Positions 25,388-34,384 of a DNA stretch of 64,000 nt are shown here, one piece after another. The notes under the pieces were generated by a model, which searched no databases, had not been told where the DNA came from, and worked only from the letters and a program-made list of their open reading frames with translations. Each line of letters begins with the position of its first letter. The first letter of the stretch is position 1. Position numbers and translations under genes: made by a program. This DNA comes from Planctomycetota bacterium (GTDB lineage: Bacteria; Planctomycetota; UBA1135; GCA-002686595): assembly GCA_016712565.1 (NCBI GenBank), contig JADJQU010000001.1, positions 868,001 to 932,000 on the forward strand, given 5' to 3'.

Positions 25388-25518
25388 GCGCCGTCCACCT
25401 GCCGGGGGGGGCGCAGATGCTAGTGCGCTCCTTCCCGGACCGCTGCGAAAAACCGGCCCCGGCGCGAATTCCCGCCGAGGCGCCGCGGCGGAGCGCGCAG
25501 CAGGCCCCTGGAACAGGG

Positions 25519-25555
25519 CCGGGCGCTCGCGATCCGCTGGACCGCGAGCGCCCGG
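25519..25555 (-). terminator. Hairpin terminator after the PKD-like secreted protein gene
   Basis: A perfect 13-base stem (CCGGGCGCTCGCG / CGCGAGCGCCCGG) with an 11-base loop begins about 20 bases after the stop of the minus-strand gene at 25574. GC-rich stem without a strong T-run. It separates that gene from the MATE gene. Confidence 0.6.
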
Positions 25556-25573
25556 GCTTCGAAACGAGGGTCG

Positions 25574-26638
25574 CTACTGGAGGGTGACGACGTCGCGGGT
25601 GCCGAACAGCTTGCCGTTGATCAGGCGTCCGGTGACCATGACTTCCACGGTCTGGCCGCTCTGGACGCCGCCCAGGGCGAACAGGGTGTCGACCGCGCTC
25701 TTTTGGAACCGCAGGCGCTGGTCCTTGATGCCGTCCAGGCTGGTCAGGTTGCAGTCGCCGTAGTTCACCGCGCCCAGGCTGCCGAGGTCACGGGTGAACA
25801 CGGCCTGGGGCGCGAGGGTCACGCCGGGGTTGCTGCCCAGGAACATGCGCAGGGACAGCTTGTCCACCCGGTCGGCCCGGAAGGACGGCACGCCCAAGAG
25901 CAGCACGTCGACGGTGCCCGCCGAGCCCGTGGTGTACAGGTTCGGGCAGCTTTGGGGATCGAAGTCCAGGTTCGCGCGCTCGCCCACGTCGCCCGTGGGG
26001 GCCACGAGTTCGATCACCTGCACGCCCTGGGTCGTCCGACCCGAGCAATCCGTCGTGGTCCAGGTGCGCTCGATGCGCTCCTCCGGCTGGCCGGGGCCCA
26101 CCGGCAGGACGGACACGTCGTCATGGACGAGGGCCGGCGCGGGGTCGCAGTTGTCGAAGGCGGTGGCGAAGCCCGTGGCTCCCACGGCCGTCGGGTCCCC
26201 GAAGATTCCCACCACATTCTGGGGAATGGTGAGCGACGGCGCCGTGGCGTCCTCCACGAACACCTGGAAGCCCCGGATCGAGGTCTGGCCGCCCGAGGTG
26301 ACGCGCAGGGCGATCCAGCAATCACGGCTGCAGGAGCCGGTCATGTCCACGTGGTACACGGGCGTCGGCGACGTGGGATCGTCGAACCAGGCGCCGGTGC
26401 ACTCGTTGTGCCAGAAGAACGTCACCGGCGTGCCGTTGGGGTCGAAGGAGCCGCTGCCGTCGAGCTGCACGCTCGTGACCGCGGTGCCTTGAACGAAGGT
26501 GTTATTGCAGTCGACGCGGTAGTCGAGGCCCGAGTTTCCACCGGTGGAAACCACCGGCGGGACGTTGCCCTGGGCCAGTGAGACGGCCTGGAGGGCCAAC
26601 AGGGACACCGCGACTGCACAGATTCGAATCGTTTGCAT
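25574..26638 (-). CDS. Secreted protein with PKD/HYR-like Ig-fold domains
   Basis: A 354-residue exported protein of unknown function. Residues 1-22 are a signal peptide (cleavage near SLAQG). Residues 28-125 resemble a PKD-type domain (VQLDGSGSFDPNGTPVTFFW is the diagnostic part), 130-210 a HYR/Ig-like domain (EDATAPSLTIPQNVV and WTTTDCSGRTTQGVQVIELV), and the rest is a beta-rich tail that mentions no known motif. Many Cys pairs suggest disulfides. It is transcribed alone, divergently from the pilin-like cluster, with a hairpin terminator behind it. Likely adhesive or structural. Confidence 0.78.
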   Translation of the reverse strand: MQTIRICAVAVSLLALQAVSLAQGNVPPVVSTGGNSGLDYRVDCNNTFVQGTAVTSVQLDGSGSFDPNGTPVTFFWHNECTGAWFDDPTSPTPVYHVDMTGSCSRDCWIALRVTSGGQTSIRGFQVFVEDATAPSLTIPQNVVGIFGDPTAVGATGFATAFDNCDPAPALVHDDVSVLPVGPGQPEERIERTWTTTDCSGRTTQGVQVIELVAPTGDVGERANLDFDPQSCPNLYTTGSAGTVDVLLLGVPSFRADRVDKLSLRMFLGSNPGVTLAPQAVFTRDLGSLGAVNYGDCNLTSLDGIKDQRLRFQKSAVDTLFALGGVQSGQTVEVMVTGRLINGKLFGTRDVVTLQ

Positions 26639-27023
26639 GGGAATGGCGGCGGGAGAGCCGCGGGGAAGCGAGGGGACGAAGCGAGCCCCGTAGACGAAGA
26701 ATCGCTCGGGGAAGTTCCGCTCAAACCGTACTCCATCCCAATCGAGGAGGTCGGGGCGCGCGGTCGTTCCCCGTTACAACAGTGGCCGCCCTCCGACCCG
26801 CGCCGCGCTCCCTCGCGCGCCCGTCGAGTCCGCCGGCAACCGCGCGGGCTCCCGCGAGGCGGTGCGAAATTCTTTCGCGCTCGAACGCGGCGAAAACTCG
26901 GCGGTTGTCTCAGTTCGGTGAGACCTCCCAGACGATTCTCCCGGCTGGACGTCGCCACCCGGGCCTTGCCCGCGGCGCCGTGGGACTCCGGGCAAGACGA
27001 TCAAGGTGAGGGAAAGACATTCC
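26639..27023. other. Divergent regulatory region
   Basis: The 385 bases between the PKD-like gene and the pilin-like cluster hold no supported gene. A perfect 6-base inverted repeat (GTCTCA-GTTCGG-TGAGAC, 26907-26924) is listed separately. Promoters for both directions must lie here, but no hexamers stand out. Confidence 0.5.
26907..26924. promoter_or_regulatory. Inverted repeat before the pilin-like cluster
   Basis: GTCTCA-GTTCGG-TGAGAC, a perfect 6-base stem with a 6-base loop, lies 100 bases before the first pilin-like start. Could be an operator or a leader hairpin. Confidence 0.3.
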
Positions 27024-27586
27024 ATGCGACGCAGGCGTTCGAAAGCCGCGCGTTCCAGGGCCGGTTTCGGGCTCCTGGACGTGATGGCGGCAGCCGTGGT
27101 GCTCACGGTCACGATCGCCGGGGTCTCCGGCTCGATCCTCGTGGCCATGTCCCAGAACCGCCTGAACCGGGACACGGCGGTGGCCCAGCAGGCGGCGCGC
27201 CAGTTGCTCGAACGCATGGAGAGCCGGCCCTTCAACGAGGTGTTCGCCGCCTACAACGCCAGCGTCGCCGACGACGCGGGGCTCACCCAGCCGGCCCAGG
27301 GCGCGGCCTTCGATGTGCCGGGGCTCGAGCCCCTGGCGGGGGACCCCGACGGACGCTGCGGAAGGATCCTGTTCCCCACCACGGTGGTCGGGGCCGTGGA
27401 GCAACTGCGCGAGGACGCCGTGGACGCCGCGCTCGGCATGCCCGGGACCTCAATGGACTGGCGGGCATCGACGGCCTCGACCATGCCGCCGACTACCGCG
27501 TGCTGCCGGTGCGCGTGCGCGTGGAGTGGCGCACCGCCGGCCGGGCCCGCGTCCTCGACCTCGAGACGATGCTCTGCCAGCGATGA
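27024..27586 (+). CDS. Minor-pilin-like protein (PilV type), apparent frameshift near the 3' end
   Basis: The N-terminus is a class III prepilin signal: basic leader, then RAGFGLLDVMAAAVVLTVTIAG, with cleavage after Gly and Asp where Glu5 is usual. Body residues match type IV pilus modification proteins (NRLNRDTAVAQQAARQLLERME). The frame breaks near 27444-27446 (a GGG run); one extra G would join LGMPG to DLNGLAGIDGLDHAADYRV and the stop at 27584-27586, which overlaps the next ATG exactly. So the gene is probably intact apart from a one-base error. ATG 27024 with upstream GAGGG is preferred over GTG 27006. First of three pilin-like genes. Confidence 0.72.
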
Positions 27587-28278
27587 AGTGCCCCCTTCGC
27601 AAACCGGTGTCACGGCTCGGCCGGGCATCACGGACGGTCAGGAACCCGCGAGGGGGCATGACCATGGTCGAGATGCTGGTGGCCGCGGGCGTGTTCGCCC
27701 TGTTGCTGGGCGCCATCGCCAACACCGTGCAGCACGGCAACCAGGCCTACCGCCAGGGCGTCGCCAACGCCGTGGTCGAGGGCCAGTGCAGGCGCATGCT
27801 GGAGCGCATCGCCGCCGAGTTCGGCGACGTGGACCGCTCGTCCCTCAATCCCAACCCCACCGGGCTCTTCTGGACGGCCGCCATCGACTATGCCCGCGCG
27901 AACGGGTTCGCGGCGGGAGCGCTCCAGGTGGGGCCCACCCGGCGGCTTCTGCTGGCCCTGGAAACCGGCGAACTCGACAACGGCCTCGACGACAACGGCA
28001 ACGGCCTGATCGACGAACGGCGCGTGCTGCTGGTGCCCGACACGGCGACCCCGGCGGAACGGGTCTCCCTCGGATCCCAGGTGCGAGAACTGGCCGAGGG
28101 CGAGCTCCCCAACGGGCTCGACGACAACGGCAACGGCATCGCCGACGAGGCGGGCCTGTGGTTCCGGCACGACGGCAATGGAACGCTGACGGTCAGCCTG
28201 AGCCTGGAGCGTCTCGATGGGCGGGGCGGATCCATCGTGCGCACCCTGACCACCTCCGTGCGCATGCGCAACGACTGA
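27583..28278 (+). CDS. Minor-pilin-like protein (PilW type) with Asp-rich calcium-binding-like repeats
   Basis: A 231-residue prepilin-like protein. A long basic leader ends in GG, followed by MTMVEMLVAAGVFALLLG, the canonical prepilin cleavage site with Glu at +5 and a hydrophobic helix. The C-terminal domain contains two copies of NGLDDNGNGxxDE (around residues 138-150 and 178-190), which look like calcium-binding loops. Its start overlaps the stop of the first pilin-like gene (ATGA). Likely a tip or minor subunit of a type IV pilus or a type II-like secretion pseudopilus; the main assembly genes are not in this window. Confidence 0.82.
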   Translation: MKCPLRKPVSRLGRASRTVRNPRGGMTMVEMLVAAGVFALLLGAIANTVQHGNQAYRQGVANAVVEGQCRRMLERIAAEFGDVDRSSLNPNPTGLFWTAAIDYARANGFAAGALQVGPTRRLLLALETGELDNGLDDNGNGLIDERRVLLVPDTATPAERVSLGSQVRELAEGELPNGLDDNGNGIADEAGLWFRHDGNGTLTVSLSLERLDGRGGSIVRTLTTSVRMRND

Positions 28279-28286
28279 ACAACCCG

Positions 28287-29705
28287 ATGAACCTACACAC
28301 CTCGAATCGTTCGCGCCGCGGCGGCGCGCTGCTGGTGGCCTTGATCGCGACCCTGGTGCTCAGCGGCCTCGCGGCCGCGATGCTCACGGTCACCGGGGCC
28401 TTCAAGGCGGAGCACCAGGCCTCGAGCGACCACAGCCGCGTGCTCTACGTGGCCGAGGCCGGTCTGTCGCAGGGCATCTCGACCCTGGCGGCCGGCGCGC
28501 CCCAGAATTCGGGCACCAGCGCCGCGCCGGTGGCCTTCTCCGGCGGCGGCTACTGGTGCACGGTGGTCGACAACGGAGACGGCACCGCCACGGTGACGTC
28601 CTTCGGGCGCATCAACGGCGTGACCCGCGGGCTGGAGGCGGTGATGCGCAACAACGACGAGGGCGTGTTCGCCAGCGCCGTGTTCGCCGGCAACTCCAGC
28701 GGTGACCCGCTCTACGACCTCACCTTCGGCGGAGCAGGCGTCCAGGCCGACGCCGTGGACGGCAACATCTACAGCGGCGGCAACGTGCGGGTCTCGGGGG
28801 ATGCCCAGGTCACGGGCTCGATCAAGGCCGGGGGCACCATCGTCGGCGCCACGGGCAAGGAGGGCAAGACCCTGCCGATCCCCGACATGGCGGGCATGAA
28901 CTACGCCACCAGCAGCGACTTCGACGTGGCGGCGCTGTTCTCCGGAGCCACCTTCCATTCCAGCGGCATGGGCGGGAAGGCCTGGCAGGTACCCGAGAGC
29001 AATCCCGCGCACATCTTCCGCAAGAACCCCGACGACCGCTCCTCGGACACCTCGCGGACCAGCAAAGACGACTACTTCCTCGAGGATCCCTACGAGAGCC
29101 TCAGCGGCAGCTCCACGGTCGACTGGAATCACTCGACGCGCATCTCGCTCTCGGGCGTCGGCGGCGAGCCGGGGGTCTCGGCCACGAACAAGGTGTTCTA
29201 CATCGACGGCAACCTGTGGGTGCACAACCGCGGCGCCTTCTCGTTCGCCTTCGTCAGCCCCGACGGTTCGCCCGTGCGTGTCACCTTCGTGGTCAAGGGC
29301 AACATCTACATCTCGGACAACATCCTCTACCAGGACAAGGACCGCGACGCCCTGGCGCTGATCGCCATCAAGGACAACCTCGAGACCGACAGCGGCAACA
29401 TCTACTTCGGCGACCCGCTGTTCGGCACGCTGGAGGAGATGAACGCGTTCATGTACGCGGAGAACAACTTCCTCGACACCAACCTCTCCGCCACGGGCTC
29501 GGCCAAGGTCAAGGTCGTGGGCAACATGACCGCCGGCAACCAGGTGAAGATCAACCGCGACGCCGGGGGGCAACACTCCAAGCTCACGGTGGACTTCGAC
29601 CCGCGACTCTCCAACGGCAACGTGAGCTTGCCGGGGATTCCGCAGGCGGCCGGGGCCGGACCCAGCTGGCAGTTGGCTTCCTGGCGCGAAATCCCGCTCC
29701 CCTGA
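28287..29705 (+). CDS. PilX-like surface protein with N-terminal pilin-type helix
   Basis: A 472-residue protein. The start SRRGGALLVALIATLVLSGLAA resembles PilX N-terminal domains, which lack the usual Glu5 and prepilin peptidase context but keep the helix, followed by AEHQASSDHSRVLYVAEAGL, a PilX hallmark. The rest is a Gly/Asn-rich beta-helix-like region (NIYSGGNVRVSGDAQVTGSI, GNIYISDNILYQDKDRD), as in large surface proteins. The frame runs open from the first pilin-like gene, but ATG 28287 starts the domain eight bases after the previous stop. Probably a surface-exposed partner of the two minor pilins. Confidence 0.78.
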   Translation: MNLHTSNRSRRGGALLVALIATLVLSGLAAAMLTVTGAFKAEHQASSDHSRVLYVAEAGLSQGISTLAAGAPQNSGTSAAPVAFSGGGYWCTVVDNGDGTATVTSFGRINGVTRGLEAVMRNNDEGVFASAVFAGNSSGDPLYDLTFGGAGVQADAVDGNIYSGGNVRVSGDAQVTGSIKAGGTIVGATGKEGKTLPIPDMAGMNYATSSDFDVAALFSGATFHSSGMGGKAWQVPESNPAHIFRKNPDDRSSDTSRTSKDDYFLEDPYESLSGSSTVDWNHSTRISLSGVGGEPGVSATNKVFYIDGNLWVHNRGAFSFAFVSPDGSPVRVTFVVKGNIYISDNILYQDKDRDALALIAIKDNLETDSGNIYFGDPLFGTLEEMNAFMYAENNFLDTNLSATGSAKVKVVGNMTAGNQVKINRDAGGQHSKLTVDFDPRLSNGNVSLPGIPQAAGAGPSWQLASWREIPLP

Positions 29706-29714
29706 TCGCCGACG

Positions 29715-31193
29715 ATGAACGCTGAGCATCCGAACTCCGCTGGGCCGTCCCGCGCGAGGAGGCAGGCCGCGCGGCGCGCGATCCTGCGGCGCGGCATCGT
29801 CTCGACGGTGGTCGTGTCCCTGGGCATGGCCGTGCTGCTGATCGGTTTCCCGGAACCCGCGAGCGAAAAGCGTCCGGTCCTGCCCGGGTCGGCGACCGCG
29901 GTCGCCCTTCCGGTGCGGTACAAGCAGGACGGCGACCTCGGACCGATGCACCGGGCCGTCTGGGAAGTGCTCTTCCCCGCGGCGGACGGTCCCGAGCCGG
30001 ACCCCGCCGCCATGGCGGCCGCCATCTCCGGCCTGGGGGAAGGGGCGATCCCGCCCGTGATCGGGCTGTTGTGCGGCGTGCTGCACGGCCCCGAATTCGT
30101 CCCGGGGACCACGGACCGGCCGATCCACCCGCGGGCTCTGGCCGCGCGCGATCAGGTGCTGCTGGCGAGCCTCGCGGCCCTGCCGGAGGAGAGCGTGATG
30201 CGCGAGGTGCGCTGGCTCGCCGCGGATGTGCCCGAGGCCGAGCGCCTGGCCGCCGTGGGGCTCCTGGGGCGGCTCGCCACGCCCACGGCCCAGGCCGCGA
30301 TCTTCGACGTGCTGGACAGCCTGGGCGCGGAACTGCTCAGCGCCGAGAACGTCTCCCAAGTGGCCGAGCAGGCCCTGCTGGCCTGCATGCGCGCCCACCC
30401 CGCCCACTGCGCGGCCATGGCGCGGCGGAGCGAGAAGGCCTGCGCGCAGGTCACGGCGATCATGGTGCGCAGCGCTGGACGTCTCGGCGGACCCGGCGGC
30501 GCGCGGCTCCTGGCCGGGCTGCTTGGACGCAACGCGGCCCTGGACCGGGTGGTGCTCCACGAGTTGTCGCGCGTGCTGGAGACTTCCAGCGCCGCGCTCT
30601 CCGACGTGCACCGGGCCGAGGTCCGTCGCCTGGTCTTCCAGGGGAAGGGGGAAGTGGTGCGCGCGGCGCTGGTGGTCGCGGGCCGCGTCTGCGATCGGGC
30701 CGCCTTCGACGACATCGCGGCGCGCCTCGAGGACGGGGACCGACTGATCGCGGCGGCGGCCCGTTGGAGTCTCGCGAGCATGGCGCGCGTGGACCTCGGC
30801 AAGGAACGCGCGGCCTGGGAGGGTTGGTTCCGGGACCAGGAGGAGTGGTGGGAACTCGAAGGAGAGCCCCTGGTCGAGGGCCTGGAGGGCCTGGACCCGG
30901 CCGCCTTCCGCGATGCGACCGCCCAACTGGCGGGCCGCCCGCTGTTCCGCAATGAATTGGCGCCGATGCTCGGACCGTTGATCCTGCTGCCGGACGGCAC
31001 GCGCGGCGCACTGGCTCTGGCGGCTCTCGAGCGCCTGGGCTCACCCCACGGGATTCCCTGGTTGATCCAGGCCCTGGGCCTGGAGGACGGCCGCCGCGAC
31101 ACGGCGCTCGCGCTGCTGCGCGCCTGGACCGGCCTCGACCTGGGCGACGACGCCGCGGCCTGGACGCGGGCCGTGCTGCTGGACCTGCCCTGA
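29715..31193 (+). CDS. Membrane-anchored helical-repeat (HEAT-like) protein
   Basis: Not assigned to a named family. The 492-residue product has a basic N-terminus, one membrane helix at about residues 28-48 (GIVSTVVVSLGMAVLLIGF), then all-helical repeats of about 35 residues with Ala/Leu/Arg spacing like HEAT repeats (for example EAERLAAVGLLGRLATP and GALALAALERLGSP). A scaffold function outside the membrane is likely. It begins nine bases after the PilX-like gene and probably belongs to the same operon, so it may help assemble or hold the pilin-like proteins. Confidence 0.72.
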   Translation: MNAEHPNSAGPSRARRQAARRAILRRGIVSTVVVSLGMAVLLIGFPEPASEKRPVLPGSATAVALPVRYKQDGDLGPMHRAVWEVLFPAADGPEPDPAAMAAAISGLGEGAIPPVIGLLCGVLHGPEFVPGTTDRPIHPRALAARDQVLLASLAALPEESVMREVRWLAADVPEAERLAAVGLLGRLATPTAQAAIFDVLDSLGAELLSAENVSQVAEQALLACMRAHPAHCAAMARRSEKACAQVTAIMVRSAGRLGGPGGARLLAGLLGRNAALDRVVLHELSRVLETSSAALSDVHRAEVRRLVFQGKGEVVRAALVVAGRVCDRAAFDDIAARLEDGDRLIAAAARWSLASMARVDLGKERAAWEGWFRDQEEWWELEGEPLVEGLEGLDPAAFRDATAQLAGRPLFRNELAPMLGPLILLPDGTRGALALAALERLGSPHGIPWLIQALGLEDGRRDTALALLRAWTGLDLGDDAAAWTRAVLLDLP

Positions 31194-31290
31194 GCGGCGC
31201 CGCCGCCCGGGGTCAAGCTCCCCTTCGAGCCGCTTCCCCCGCCGGCCCGGGCCGGCGCAGGAAAGGACTCGGAGTGGATTCCGCCCGCTC

Positions 31291-31468
31291 CTAGCAGCCC
31301 GTTGAACAAGTCGCTGCTGCGACTTCGCACGCCTTCGCGTTGCGGCGTCGAGCTCGTCGGGCCGTGCTCAGCGGCCAGGAAGGCCGCCTCTGCGGGCCCT
31401 CCGTCGCTCTCCTTGCACCGCGAACGCGTGCTTCGTCTCGCGACGCGACTTCTTCAACGGACTGCTAG
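31291..31468. repeat. MITE-like palindromic element
   Basis: The ends are inverted copies: CTAGCAGCCCGTTGAACAAG at 31291 and the complement of CTAGCAGTCCGTTGAAGAAG ending at 31468. They match at 22 of the first 24 bases, and weaker symmetry reaches about 55 bases on each arm (GCACGC.TTCGCG.TGC). The right end lies one base before the stop of the protease gene. It encodes nothing and has no flanking direct repeat that I can see. Confidence 0.6.
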
Positions 31469-31469
31469 A

Positions 31470-33968
31470 TCACGGACAGATCGTGAACTCCAGCCCGTTG
31501 GTCAGGGTGGTGTTGTTGGGGCTGGAGAACCCGTTGTCGCGGCCCCAGAACTGGGCGTCGACCATGGTGCCGGCCACCAGGAGACCCGGATCGGGGTTGC
31601 CGCCCAGGGCGCCGACGGCGAAGGCGTTCATGTCGATCGCGTAGACGCCCGAGCAGTCGTCGCCGCCGGGAGGCGAGCCGCCGGAGTTCATGCCCGGGGT
31701 GCGGCGCACGGGGCTCGCCACGCACAACGTTCCGCCCGTGAAGGGCGCGGCCGCGCGGCCGGTCAGCGAGTAGAGCAGCAGTCCCGGCTTCTGGTTGAGC
31801 ACCGACGTGCCGCGGATCGTGAAGCCGGATCCCGCGCTGGCGCTCGGAGTGCCCACGCCGCCGATGGACGGCAGGCATCCCAGGGAGTTGAACTTGGCCG
31901 TGCAGTAGTTGGTCAGGCCGGCGACGCAGCTGCCCGGGGGCAGGATGTCGCCGGTGATCACCAGGGCGAAGCCCTGGGGCCCGCCCGAGGGCACGTTGGC
32001 GCCGTCGATGCTCACGGTCCAGGTGCCGACCGTGGGGCTGGTGCGGATCACGCGCTCGACGTTGTTCTTGGCGTCGGAGGCGCCGCCCGTGGTGGATTGG
32101 CCCGAGGCGAAGACGTTGCCGCGGTAGACCGTGGTGCCGTTGGGATCGGTGACCGTGAGGTGCAGGTCGTTGACCACCGGGTTCGCCGCGCCGTTGGTGC
32201 CCGCGACGTCGCAGAAGGCCAGGGTGATCTTGAGCGGCTGGGTCGAACTCACCACGGGCAGGGAGTAGGACTTGTTGCCGCCCGTGACCAGTCCACCCGC
32301 GGCATGGCGCACGTCATCCACGAAGAGCTGCTTCGTGTCACCGCTGAAGTACATCGAGTCGTCGAGCAGCAGGCGACCCCAGCCTTCCTGATTCGACGGG
32401 TAGCCGGAGATGCCGGTCATGTCCGCGGATCCGTTGAGCAGCATGGCCTTCATCAGCGCGCCGCTGGGCGTGAAGGAGTCGCCCGGCACGGCGGCGCCGC
32501 TGGGGTAGAAGCCGGCGGTGAAATACTCGCGCACCAGGGCGGCGGCGCCGGTCACGGCGGGGGAGGCCATGCTCGTGCCGGTCAGCGACGTGGTCCCACA
32601 GGTTCCGGTGCTGGCGGAGACGATGTTGCAGCCCGGGGCGTAGATCTCCGGTTTGCGGCGCCCGTCGGCCGTGGGGCCCGTGCCCCCGGAGCAGTGGCTG
32701 TTGGCGGAGGATCCGTTCTGGGACGCGCCCACCGCCACCAGGTTCTTGGCGTTCTCGGGATTCTTCAACGTGGAGAGATTGGTCACCGCGAAGAACACCA
32801 GGTCGTCCTCGTTCGAACGCTGGAACGAGTCGATCGAGACGCACAGCGTGTTGTAGGCCGTGGTGGAGTCGTCGCCCCACGAATTCGTGTGCACGCGCGC
32901 GCCGTTGGCGTGGTGCGTGGTGGCCGGGGCGATGCTCGAGAGGCTCGTGGTGTGGGCGATCTTCGCCAGGGGTGCCACGCCGCGGTTGGCCGTCGAGCCG
33001 TTGACCGGCTGGGAGTTGCCCGCGGCGGTTCCCGCCGTGTGCGTGCCGTGGCTGTCCGTGCCGCCGCCGCTGTTGAAGACCAGCTTGCGGTGCAGGGCCC
33101 CGATGGGGTTGCCCGCCGGGTCGCTGAAGTAGCAGGAGTTCGTCGCGATGCTGCCGTCGATGTGACCGATCACCTGACCGGCGCCCAGGAGGCCCTTGGT
33201 CCAGACCTTGGTGTCGTTGGTGACGAACGTCTGCACCACCCAGGCCGAGTTGTTGTTGCGCGGGCCGGGATTGGGAGCGATCTCGATCCACTGCACGTCC
33301 ATGACATGGGCGATGGCGAGCGCCGCCTGGGGCGTGGCGTCCAGGGTGAGCATCCAGCGGCCGGTCAGGTCGCTCGACTCGACCACCACGGCGCCCCAAC
33401 TCTCGATCGCCGCCTGGACGGTGGCCCGCGGCACGTCGGGGAACAGCACCGCCACGAGACGGCCTTGGACCCCGGTCGTCGCCGGATCGGCCGCCAGGGC
33501 CGCGAGGCGCGGCTCGACGCGGTAGGCCGGATGCCAGGGGCCGGTCCAGACCACCTCGCGCAGGCGTGCCGCGGCGGCGATCTGCTCGCTGCTCGCGCGC
33601 GCCAGGAAGGCGTAATTGGGCACGTAGTCCAGGAGCTCCACGCCGCTGGTTTCCACCACGGCCTTCATGGACTCCGTGATCGGTCCGGCCAGCTGCACGA
33701 GGAAGTAGCCCCGCTCCCCGGGCGCCAGTTCGCGCATGCGCATGTCCTGGGGCACTCCGGGCTCGCCCAGACCGGTGTCGAATTCCCCATACGCAAGCGA
33801 GAGGCGGCGCGACTCGGCGGTGCGCGCGTTCGCCTCCTCGAAGGAGATCTGCGGCTCGTAGGGGGAGGGCAGAGGCTCCTGGGCGGCGGCGCGGGCGTGG
33901 ACCGCCAGCGTCAGGGACGCAGCGGCCAGGGACACGGTGGCGCGGGAGTGAATCGAGAGTTGTTGCAT
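31470..33968 (-). CDS. Secreted subtilisin-like serine protease (S8) with Cys-containing C-terminal domain
   Basis: An 832-residue exported protease. Residues 1-29 are the signal peptide, 85-240 an inhibitor-type propeptide, and the catalytic domain follows with Asp271 (GHIDGS), His307 (DSHGTHTAG) and Ser466 (GTSMASP). Residues 600-700 look like a P-domain or jelly-roll (LKITLAFCDV, NDLHLTVTDPNGTTVYRGN). The last about 130 residues form a separate Cys/Gly/Asn-rich domain (TNYCTAKFNSLGC... FWGRDNGF... FTICP) that I take to be a secretion or surface-sorting module. ATG 33968 begins the signal peptide. All three catalytic residues are present, so it should be active outside the cell. Confidence 0.92.
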   Translation of the reverse strand: MQQLSIHSRATVSLAAASLTLAVHARAAAQEPLPSPYEPQISFEEANARTAESRRLSLAYGEFDTGLGEPGVPQDMRMRELAPGERGYFLVQLAGPITESMKAVVETSGVELLDYVPNYAFLARASSEQIAAAARLREVVWTGPWHPAYRVEPRLAALAADPATTGVQGRLVAVLFPDVPRATVQAAIESWGAVVVESSDLTGRWMLTLDATPQAALAIAHVMDVQWIEIAPNPGPRNNNSAWVVQTFVTNDTKVWTKGLLGAGQVIGHIDGSIATNSCYFSDPAGNPIGALHRKLVFNSGGGTDSHGTHTAGTAAGNSQPVNGSTANRGVAPLAKIAHTTSLSSIAPATTHHANGARVHTNSWGDDSTTAYNTLCVSIDSFQRSNEDDLVFFAVTNLSTLKNPENAKNLVAVGASQNGSSANSHCSGGTGPTADGRRKPEIYAPGCNIVSASTGTCGTTSLTGTSMASPAVTGAAALVREYFTAGFYPSGAAVPGDSFTPSGALMKAMLLNGSADMTGISGYPSNQEGWGRLLLDDSMYFSGDTKQLFVDDVRHAAGGLVTGGNKSYSLPVVSSTQPLKITLAFCDVAGTNGAANPVVNDLHLTVTDPNGTTVYRGNVFASGQSTTGGASDAKNNVERVIRTSPTVGTWTVSIDGANVPSGGPQGFALVITGDILPPGSCVAGLTNYCTAKFNSLGCLPSIGGVGTPSASAGSGFTIRGTSVLNQKPGLLLYSLTGRAAAPFTGGTLCVASPVRRTPGMNSGGSPPGGDDCSGVYAIDMNAFAVGALGGNPDPGLLVAGTMVDAQFWGRDNGFSSPNNTTLTNGLEFTICP

Positions 33969-34384
33969 GTCGGGACGCCTGTGGGTCGCAGGAAAACGTG
34001 CGGCGGGGGAAACGCGGCGGGACCTTGGGGCCTCGTCGTCCATTGTCAGCCTACCGTGTGACTACGGTCTCGGGCAGGTAGCCCCACCGCCAGGGCCCGG
34101 CGGAGGAGTCGGGGCGAGCTCGCGGCCGATTTCCCGGCGGTCCCCCGAGTCTCCGGGGGCCAGTGAGCCAGGGCCGACGCGGGGCGGCGCCCTGACCCCC
34201 GTCCCAGGGCCCGTTTTCCTCGCCGCACGATCCTCGCCCTGGCAGTTCCCGCGTGGCTGCGCCTCGAAGCCTCCGGCGCAGCCTTCGAAACGGCCCGCGC
34301 GGCCCGCGCGGCCCGCGTGGCCCGCGTGGCCCGCGTGGCCCGCGCGTCATGGGGGGCCGGCGAGCCGGCAGCCCCTTCCTCCGG
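33969..34384. other. Gene-free stretch with 9-base tandem repeat
   Basis: No supported gene. It holds a small hairpin (CCCCCG-AGTCTC-CGGGGG, 34142-34159) and the 9-base tandem repeat listed separately. The promoter of the minus-strand protease must be in the right-hand neighbourhood of 33969, but no clear hexamers are visible. Confidence 0.5.
34292..34345. repeat. 9-base tandem repeat, six copies
   Basis: GGCCCGCGY is repeated six times without interruption (Y = C or T). It lies in the gene-free stretch after the methyltransferase-like gene. A slippage-prone minisatellite; not a CRISPR, since there are no spacers. Confidence 0.8.

Noticed and set aside
27006..29705. Single 899-codon open frame covering the pilin-like cluster
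   Set aside because: It joins the PilV-like start and the PilX-like gene through the middle gene's wrong frame. The real products are three proteins in different frames.
34292..34345. CRISPR array
   Set aside because: The repeat unit is 9 bases without spacers; it is a tandem repeat.
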